NCBI GenBank assembly: GCA_017654935.2
Contig: CM065695.1
Coordinates: 38,130,169-38,194,168 of the forward strand
Reading direction: 5' to 3'
DNA from: Phymorhynchus buccinoides
Lineage: Eukaryota; Mollusca; Gastropoda; Neogastropoda; Raphitomidae
DNA length: 64,000 bases
Under the pieces are notes generated by a model that was given only the letters and a program-made list of their open reading frames with translations, did not search any database and was not told where the DNA came from. A program made the translations under genes and the position numbers. Each line of letters starts with the position of its first letter. The first letter of the stretch is position 1. This document shows positions 57,153 to 64,000 of the stretch, in pieces.

Positions 57153-58767
57153 CAAACAAACAAACAAAACCTAACCGTGATATTTGATACACGCACGCAC
57201 GCGCATGCTCACATTCACTCACATGCACATGCACACAGGCGTGCACGGACGTACACACTAACATTGTAAGTTTTTACATGCACGTAAACATAAGCAGAAT
57301 CACACATAGTTTATTTCTTAAATACACATAGATTCACATATAGGCTACACATACATCACTCTCTCTCTCTCACTCATACTTTTTACACGCACGCACGCAC
57401 ACATACACACACACACACACGCTTAATGTTTCGATAGTCGCTTGTATCGACCCTATGTCCAAATTAACTTCTTGCGAAGCATGATTTGTTGTCCATTTTC
57501 CTGTTTTGTTTCCATTTTTGATGCATGCAAATGTGTTTCCTTGCTTGTATTGTATTACGAGACCATACTGTAATTTCACCTAACGTGATAATAAAGTATT
57601 TTTGATTTTGACTTTGACTTTGACACACACACACACTTTTTCACTACCACCACTTATAAACCATATGTCTTTCATGTGTAGACCCACACACCTGGTGTAT
57701 CTCTGACAATGGGAGGAGGAAACTGGCCACTGAACACCACTCCTCCTACCTGTAGAAGAAAACCCAAAGACAATGAGTGACAGACAAACAGACTGACAAA
57801 CTACGAATGACAGACTGACAGACAAACTAACAGAGTGAATGAAAGACAGAAGACGGACGGACACCGAGAGGGTAACAAAGAAAAGACAATGGGGGGTGAA
57901 GAAGGTTGGGGCCGGTGAGTGATTGGGTAAATGGGTAAAAAAAAACACCCACCAAAGATAATTAGATCTAAACTATAAAAAAAAAAGATTAAATGCTGAA
58001 ATGCTGCCAACATAAAATAAGAGTGGCGATTCAGATTCTTATGTGTACAGATTTCTCATAAGTAGTACTATTAGTGTTTAAATAATTTGGGTTATTTTGC
58101 ACCCATGCATATACATGCATGCATGTATGCGCCTATGGTTTTGAACAATGAAAATAGTGCGTGCTCTGACGTTTCCATTTTCATTCAAGTCTGATCTGGC
58201 ATTTGATTGGTGCAACGACACACCTTTATCGTGATTGGACAAAAATGACCTCGCTTCAAAAGACATGACTGTGGTGGACGCGCAAGTTTTGCGCGCATTT
58301 TAATTCAAAAGAAAGCTGGATTGGATTAGACTATTTTGTTTTACAACTTTTTTAATGGAAAAAAAGTTTGGCAGAGTCTAACAGCTGATAAGATTGAATC
58401 AGAGCAATCGTACAGTCTCATCATATACAATTCAGATTTAAATTAATGGTACTCCCAACCCATTCTTGAAAGACTGGCACCCCTACACGTCACCACAAGA
58501 CCTATCAATGCATTCTAAGTATAGTGCTACTACAAAGGCGAAAAAACACAACCATTTGACATGCGGACACGACTACTAGTACTAGTACTAGTCTACAACT
58601 AGATATACCACTACTACGTACACCCCCACCGCTAGAGCTACTAGACTTAGTCAGCATTAATATATAATTCTAAATACTTCAAAATTCCATTCACATTGAA
58701 ATAGGCCTACGAGGCTACGCAGAGTAAGTAGAATACTCACGTCCGATGATGATTGTGGCATTTCCAT
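50265..58767 (-). CDS. Divergent SOX-like HMG-box protein with ENE repeats
   Basis: Six coding exons on the minus strand join in phase: 58767-58741, 56286-56194, 55570-53818, 53222-53063, 51733-51595 and 50480-50265. Together they are 2388 nt and encode 795 aa. Residues 1-220 are Ser/Thr/Pro/Asn-rich, and a His/Gln run follows at about 222-245. About 270-500 is a degenerate repeat of roughly 10-20 residues around (L)ENEPERFxDLL. The HMG box is at about 629-700: [36 protein letters not shown] and [11 protein letters not shown]. The tail is short. HMG boxes of the SOX/TCF class bind the DNA minor groove and bend it, so a nuclear transcription factor is expected. RPKNGF replaces the canonical RPMNAF, but the HPxxxYxPxRR end is SOX-like. 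Exons 1 and 2 are less certain than the rest. An alternative start is an ATG at 55651 reading directly into the large exon. The orthologue was not identified. Confidence 0.85.
50885..51578 (-). mobile_element. SINE-B interrupted by a MITE
   Basis: The repeat runs from GTGGGGGATACTG to GAAATGAAGAAG but is split by an inverted-repeat MITE at 51154-51520. Sequence on either side (GGATGGCGCATC and CATCTGCGCTCATATGAC) is contiguous in other copies. Confidence 0.83.
51154..51520 (-). mobile_element. Inverted-repeat MITE inside SINE-B
   Basis: CATGGGTGCAACTCCCC to GAGTAGCACCCATG, reversed relative to the 36082 copy. CATC occurs at both flanks and may be a 4-bp target duplication. Confidence 0.82.
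51595..51733 (-). CDS. SOX-like gene: exon 5 (end of HMG box)
   Basis: The exon encodes [20 protein letters not shown] then [19 protein letters not shown] and [18 protein letters not shown] aligns with the HPDYKYRPRRK end of SOX HMG boxes. The acceptor is TATTCAG, the donor GTAGGT, and the exon ends in phase 0. Confidence 0.9.
51779..52010 (-). repeat. Dispersed repeat also at 16900-17150
   Basis: CCCAGGGACCCCCATTTGGG and GGGGTCCCAGGGATGCAT match the reverse of 16985-17140. The class is unknown. Confidence 0.6.
52014..52500 (+). mobile_element. Old SINE-A relative with inserted MITE
   Basis: CACTAGACCTTATGGTCTGA and TCAGATGAGACGACAAAAAC are diverged SINE-A segments. Between them CTAAGGCCGGGTTCACATTA and its inverted partner (TGTGTACACGGTCTTAG) bound an insertion at 52050-52248. 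Confidence 0.6.
53063..53222 (-). CDS. SOX-like gene: HMG-box exon 4
   Basis: The exon encodes [20 protein letters not shown] then [20 protein letters not shown] and [13 protein letters not shown]. This covers helices 1 and 2 and the start of helix 3 of an HMG box. Acceptor CACACAG and donor GTAAGT are clear. A partial GAA-tailed repeat ends 14 bases from the donor. Confidence 0.93.
53551..53733 (+). repeat. 93-bp tandem duplication, two units
   Basis: GTATCCATCCAGCTAGCATT recurs at 53551 and 53644 with one or two differences, in intron 3 of the SOX-like gene. Confidence 0.88.
53818..55570 (-). CDS. SOX-like gene: large exon 3 with repeats
   Basis: This is a 1753-nt open exon with a strong pyrimidine-rich acceptor (CCCCTCCTTGTCCACAG) and a GTATGT donor. 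It encodes the low-complexity N-terminal part, the His/Gln run (about 55020-54950) and the Asn/Glu-rich repeat region (about 54883-54187). No stop occurs in the frame over 584 codons. It ends in phase 1, completing a Val codon with the HMG exon. Confidence 0.88.
54187..54883 (-). repeat. Coding repeat array around ENEPERF motif
   Basis: Within exon 3 the protein repeats a degenerate unit of roughly 10-20 residues. Instances are [82 protein letters not shown] and [10 protein letters not shown]. The DNA repeats a matching TTCATTTTCC pattern on the plus strand. The units are diverged, so the array is old or under selection. Confidence 0.85.
56194..56286 (-). CDS. SOX-like gene: exon 2 (possible cassette exon)
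   Basis: The open segment starts after an ATTCCACAG acceptor and encodes [20 protein letters not shown] then [11 protein letters not shown], ending at a GTCAGT donor. Its length is 93 nt with both ends in phase 0, so skipping it would keep the frame. The acceptor pyrimidine tract is weak and a long (GT)n tract lies just upstream of the exon. Confidence 0.6.
56387..56703 (+). repeat. Long (GT)n microsatellites
   Basis: Two GT runs (56387-56443 and 56638-56703) are joined by GTGTGC/GTGCGC sequence. They lie in intron 1 of the SOX-like gene, just upstream of exon 2. Apparent frames here (poly Val-Cys) are meaningless. Confidence 0.95.
57427..57627 (+). repeat. Dispersed retroelement 3' end with TTTGAC tail
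   Basis: GAAGCATGATTTGTTGTCCA, GAGACCATACTGTAATTTC and AATAAAGTATTTTTGA with a (TTTGAC)n tail match the reverse of 2695-2889. Only the 3' end is visible. Confidence 0.75.
58741..58767 (-). CDS. SOX-like gene: proposed first coding exon
   Basis: This short exon reads MEMPQSSSD and ends in phase 0 at a consensus GTGAGT donor. It was chosen because exon 2 has no in-frame ATG and this phase fits both exon 2 and exon 3. It rests on splice logic alone, not on homology. Confidence 0.5.
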
Positions 58768-59101
58768 CCCCGGGCCTGAACCAGGGCAAAGATACTGGGA
58801 AAGACGCTCGGACCTAGACTAGATTCCAAAGTATTATCACAGGGATATAAAAGGGTTGTTTCATCAATAGTACACAACTGAGTTGGAGGAATGTTTAGTT
58901 GTTGATTTTTTTTATCAACACTAATTCCTTGCTAGGCCTATCTGTCCAAGATAGAAGTATACCACCGTAAAACACCGTCACCACAAAGCTTATGACAAAT
59001 TAATATAACTTGAGCCGACAGTTAAGATAATTATTATGCAAACGCTAAAATACGTCACTGTGCGAACGACGAGATATAGCAACACACAAAAAGTGATGTC
59101 A

Positions 59102-60180
<1,079 letters not shown>

Positions 60181-61144
60181 TATGACCGGGTAATAATGGA
60201 GAGTAAGAGAAAAGACGAATACAATCGAAAAAGATTAAGCAGGAAATAAAGAAAAGGAAAAATATGACGAAGAAGAAAAAGAGAGCAATGACAGAAAAAC
60301 GAAACAAAAAAACTAAGAAAAGTAAGAATCATGAGGAGGTTAAAAAAAGAAGAGGAGGAGAAAAAAAACAAAAAAACAAGAACAGTACAAAAGAAGAAGC
60401 AAACAAGAAAAAGAGGTTGGGTTTTTTTTTAAAGGGGGGGGGGGGGGGGGGGGGGGTTAGGCTGCTATATGTCGCACTATCGCAATGTGTCACTGTGCGA
60501 CATATTGCGGCGGGTGCTATGTAAAATGTGGGGAACATGCGTGATTTGACACAATGTGCGACAAATCGTGGACTAACCCTAAGTTTTTCTTTGAAACATA
60601 CAGTCGACGACGGTTATAACGAAACGCTAGGGACACTCAAAAGTGCTTCCTAACAAGGATTCGCTCTATAGTGATGACTAGTTTCAGATTCTGCGTCCTA
60701 ACAAACCGGCGTGTGGCTGTTAGTTGGCACTTGTGATGAGCAACGTGGAATCAATGCCACTGTAAAAAACCCAAAAAACTTCATGACATAAATAAATGTT
60801 TTATGCAATTTGCCATAACGGGCATCAATTCTTTTTGTGCTTATCACAGTTTGGGAAGCAAATGATAGAAAAAAGGGTGATCGTTGTAATACTGACGGCT
60901 AAAACCCCTCTAATTCTCACATTCTGTGAAACAGAAAAAAGTTGATTGTTGTCACACTGCCACATTGGACAAAAACAAAAACAACAATAAACTGTGAAAA
61001 GAAAGACCTCACAAGGATAATCATTTTATTTTTCATCCTCACAAAAAGCCTACACGCAGCAGTTCGGTCATGCTTCTCTTTTGATAAATTTGACAAGGAG
61101 CATAGAAGACGGCGCATCTCAATTGCGTCTATTTTAACCAGCCC

Positions 61145-61376
61145 TGTAGGGGAAGACGGGGTAAAAAGCGCATGGGCGGGTAAGAAGCCCACCCCAATTA
61201 TCTCATGAAATTAAGCAAATTTCAGTCTCATTTTGCCCATGAGACGAGCGTTAATGTCTAGCATTCGTCTCATGGGCAAATTTGACTGAAATGTTCTTTA
61301 TTTCATGAGATAATTGGGGTGGGCTTCTTACCCGCCCATGCACTTTTTACCCCGTCTTCCCCTACACCCATTATAG
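61145..61376. mobile_element. Foldback MITE with about 85-bp arms
   Basis: TGTAGGGGAAGACGGGGTAA at the left and TACCCCGTCTTCCCCTACA at the right. The arms stay nearly identical through TAATTGGGGTGGGCTTCTTA, and a short loop contains an inverted GCCCATGAGACGA pair. It lies about 1.1 kb upstream of PSKH1. Confidence 0.9.
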
Positions 61377-61446
61377 CCATAATAATGAAATTTGCAACAT
61401 AAGTATTTTGTGATAATTGCATGGTCTATCTCATTTTTGTGACATT

Positions 61447-61763
61447 ATCTTCTTCTTCTTTGATTGTTCAGACAGCTTACTGTCAATTATGAGCACATAT
61501 GCGTCACGCTGCCGCTATGTGCCTAAGTTAAAAAAAAATTAGGCCCAGCATGTCCGACTTCGGCTGGAGGAATCTTTTTGTAAGTGTTTCTTGAAAAAAA
61601 AAGCAGGAGAATGGATCAGAAAGGCACAAATATAGTAGATGACAGCAAGAAAAGGCAAAGGCAAAGAGAGTGACAGATTAAAGGAAGTTACAAGCACAGA
61701 ACTTCCAGAAGGTGGGATAACTATTTTGTACAAAAGACCCCCCAGTATCCCCACGGGGGGTTG
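61447..61763 (-). mobile_element. SINE-B (GAA-tailed)
   Basis: It reads on the minus strand from TGGGGATACTGGGGGG to AAGAAGAAGA, and matches the 12725 copy throughout. Confidence 0.82.
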
Positions 61764-62462
61764 TGACATTAGAATCTTCACATTGCAAAACATAATGAGA
61801 GGCTCTCGTGTCAGGTTTCGTTAGGTTGTTAGGGTCAGCAAAAGGTTTGGTTTCGGAAACTCGATTTACTCAAGATAAATGGAGCTGCGTGTCTTTTAAT
61901 AAACGGCCTTTAAACCTATGGCACCCTTTCGACTCTGTGGAGTCAAAAGGTTTTGTTGTTATAACAACATGTGACGTCATGCTCCAGTCACGTGATTGGA
62001 ATGACCGTGCCACAAAGGAGTGCTTGTCAGTTTACGATAGATTAGTCCGCGACCTTAGTCTGTCGAGTAGCAAAGAAGAACTGTGTGTTTTTTCTTCGAC
62101 AAGCCAAATGGTTTTTAGTTTAGTTTATCTTATAGAACATACATGTGTATTTTTTCATTCCGATTTGAAGAAGAAAAAGAATATAACGTTAGCCAGGAGG
62201 AAATCAGTGTAAAATCTTACCAGGTTTACTTAGACAAACAGTCGGTACCGTATACTATATCCTGCCGCGTAGGATCAAAACTCAGTTGCGTTTTAACTCT
62301 GCGATAAAGTGTACAGTGGCTTCGGAAATGGAGGAGTGCTTTTTCCACCCGTAAGGAGTAAGGTGCTTGGTTTGTGTTGTGATCACTTCACGGCTGTGTT
62401 TTCGTTTCTACCTGTCGTGGCGAGGGGATGTCCCCCACGACGAGAAACAGTTTCGAGCTGCT

Positions 62463-63117
62463 ATGGGCTGCGTGAGTAGCAAGTTGGTGCCAGAATCGCC
62501 GCCCAACGCACACCTTGTGCAAACAATTTATGGCCATGATGCCAAGTCGGGGAAGGCCTTCCGGGGAGAAGTCTCCAAACAGACAACCAACAGAACGAGG
62601 GAGGGGGGAGGAGGAGGGGGGCGGGGGTGGCAAAAACCATCCCTCGGATGGTCACAATCACGGACAGGGCCCGCGGGCCAACAAAAAGGTGAAGAAGTAC
62701 CGCGACAAGTTCGACCCCCGAGTCACGGCCAAATACGACATCAAAGCGCTGATCGGGCGCGGAAGTTTCAGCCGTGTAGTAAGAGTGGAACATCGCATGA
62801 CCAAGCAACCTTACGCCATAAAAATGATCGACCGCATTCAGGGCAAGGAAGTTTTCGAAGCGGAGCTCAACGTGCTGCGGCGAGTGCGGCACCGCTTCAT
62901 CATCCAGCTGGTGGAGGTGTTCGAAACGCCCGAGAAAGTGTACATGGTGATGGAACTAGCCACCGGAGGAGAACTTTTCGACCGCATCATCGCCAAGGGA
63001 AGCTTCACGGAACGTGATGCTGTTCGTGTGTTGAGGATGGTGCTGGAGGGTGTGGAGTACCTCCACGGGCTGGGCATCGCGCACAGAGACCTCAAGCCAG
63101 AGAACTTGCTCTACTAA
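62463..63117 (+). pseudogene. PSKH1: PSKH1-type kinase, 5' exon, frameshifted and truncated
   Basis: The ATG at 62463 opens MGCVSSKLVPESPP, the acylated N-terminus of PSKH1 (Gly2 myristoylation and Cys3 palmitoylation in the family). After a Gly-coding linker the reading frame moves by +1, and the kinase domain continues: KKYRDKFDPRVTAKYDIKAL, GRGSFSRVVRVEH (glycine loop), AIKM (ATP lysine), LVEVFETPEKVYMVMELATG, GELFDRIIAKGSFTERDA and HRDLKPENLLY (catalytic loop). A TAA follows at 63115 with no GT donor near it. The DFG, APE and C-lobe parts are absent from the window. PSKH1 is a Golgi/nuclear-speckle Ser/Thr kinase of the CaMK-like group. The N-terminus and lobe are so conserved that the gene was recently functional. 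The shift could be a homopolymer error, and the missing 3' part could lie to the right. It is therefore called broken as sequenced, not proven dead. Confidence 0.85.
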
Positions 63118-63356
63118 TATTATATTATTACTTTTGTGTCTCTCCTTTCCTTTTCTTATCTCATCCTGCTCTACCCACCACCCCACCCCCTCCCCACCCC
63201 CATCCCGAGAGGCCGACGGATACGCGTTTCGCGCATTTGACAAACTGCGCAAATGACGCGGCCGCCTCGGTTCCTGTTGCCATAGCCCCGTTAGGGCTCA
63301 TAGCAAATTTGAAGTTATTCGGTCGAAAAACGGCGGAGTTATAAGGCCCGTTTTGT

Positions 63357-63388
<32 letters not shown>

Positions 63389-64000
63389 ACAACCTTGCCA
63401 AATTACTATATGATTTACATCAGTTCTTCTTCGCAGTACGTGGCCACAATCAACACACTGATTATTATGCCACGGAACCGGGGAGGTTCATCCACATATG
63501 CCGGAAAAAAGGGCCAGGAGGCCAAAGATTAAAGAAAGAGAAGAGAGGACAGACGAAAGGAAAACGCCTAGCTTGATCAGTTGATGGGAATCTTCAGGGG
63601 AGGGGGGGAGAGGGGGGAAGGGAGAGTGTGCATGGATCCACACTTGAACAGTTAATATCCTTGGACAGCATTACTTATTCCATTACCAGTCACTGATTTA
63701 ATCCTTATGATTCCAAGTTTTGTCAATATTTGGGTATGGAATGGTGTCAGAATGAGAATTAGGTTGGCACTATTTTCATTGCACAGAAAGAATGAAAAAA
63801 CTAGAAAGGCATTGTGACAATGAACACCAAGCCAGTTATGTCCTCCTGATTACTTTTTGTCAAATACCTGGAGCTGCTTCCCTTTGACCATTTGACATTT
63901 GAATGTTAATACTTTAGCAAACAAAAAAACAAAAAAATCAAGGTCAGCACAGTTGTAATTTGTTTTAACAGAACCCTCCCTGCACTGTGATACACCACCA
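63118..64000. other. Sequence after the truncated kinase exon
   Basis: No continuation of the kinase is visible. A pyrimidine-rich stretch and (AC)n run are followed by a 49-bp segment (63433-63481) identical or nearly identical to 59227-59275. From about 63827 a dispersed repeat also found at about 59750 runs into the window edge. Confidence 0.6.

Noticed and set aside
57680..57748. Exon-like segment of the SOX-like gene on the minus strand (acceptor TCTACAG, donor GTGTGT)
   Set aside because: No reading phase joins it to exon 2 without a stop, so it was left out; it could still be untranslated.
61808..62212. 134-codon frame upstream of PSKH1
   Set aside because: It has no ATG at its start (GTG) and no family resemblance; probably chance frame in the promoter or 5' UTR region.

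Overview
This is an animal nuclear genome window, most likely from a lophotrochozoan and probably a gastropod mollusc. The genes are split by GT-AG introns, the non-coding DNA is AT-rich and packed with SINEs, MITEs and long (TC)n, (GT)n and (GATG)n tracts, and there is no bacterial-type gene packing. The phylum is an inference from the look of the proteins and repeats; no diagnostic marker is present.

Four protein-coding genes can be read with exon phases that close. (1) An NDRG-family gene (+) occupies 4195-17594; nine exons and the stop are present, while the 5' exons lie to the left of the window. (2) A complete CFDP1/BCNT (Swc5-type) gene (+) of eight coding exons runs from 27744 to 41717 and gives 362 aa. 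(3) A divergent SOX-like HMG-box gene (-) of six coding exons runs from 58767 down to 50265 and gives 795 aa. It carries a long repetitive Glu/Asn-rich region in front of the HMG box. (4) The 5' part of a PSKH1-type protein kinase gene (+) begins at 62463. It has an apparent frameshift in a G-rich linker and ends at a stop just after the catalytic loop.

NDRG and CFDP1 are head-to-tail, CFDP1 and the SOX-like gene are tail-to-tail, and the SOX-like gene and PSKH1 are head-to-head. The genes belong to unrelated pathways (NDRG alpha/beta-hydrolase-fold signalling, chromatin remodelling, transcription, kinase), so they form no operon or functional cluster. Human NDRG4, PSKH1 and CFDP1 all lie on 16q, so the grouping may be a relic of an ancestral linkage group.

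Most of the window is repeats. There are several SINE families: a tRNA-derived one, one with a GAA tail and one with an AAC tail. TTAA-flanked and TA-flanked MITEs are common, as are a Tc1-like element with a decayed transposase, a hAT-like element with an 8-bp target duplication, LINE remnants and a 1.6-kb minisatellite at about 23.1-24.75 kb. Several nested insertions can be read to the base, including a MITE that inserted at a TTAA inside another copy of its own family, and an inverted-repeat MITE whose core carries telomere-type CCCTAA/TTAGGG repeats. An NDRG intron contains seven tandem partial copies of the preceding exon.

I found no rRNA, genuine tRNA gene, CRISPR array or prokaryotic system. 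No undescribed molecular system is demonstrable; the best candidates for follow-up are the amplified exon array, the telomere-motif palindrome, the repeat-bearing SOX-like protein and the broken PSKH1.
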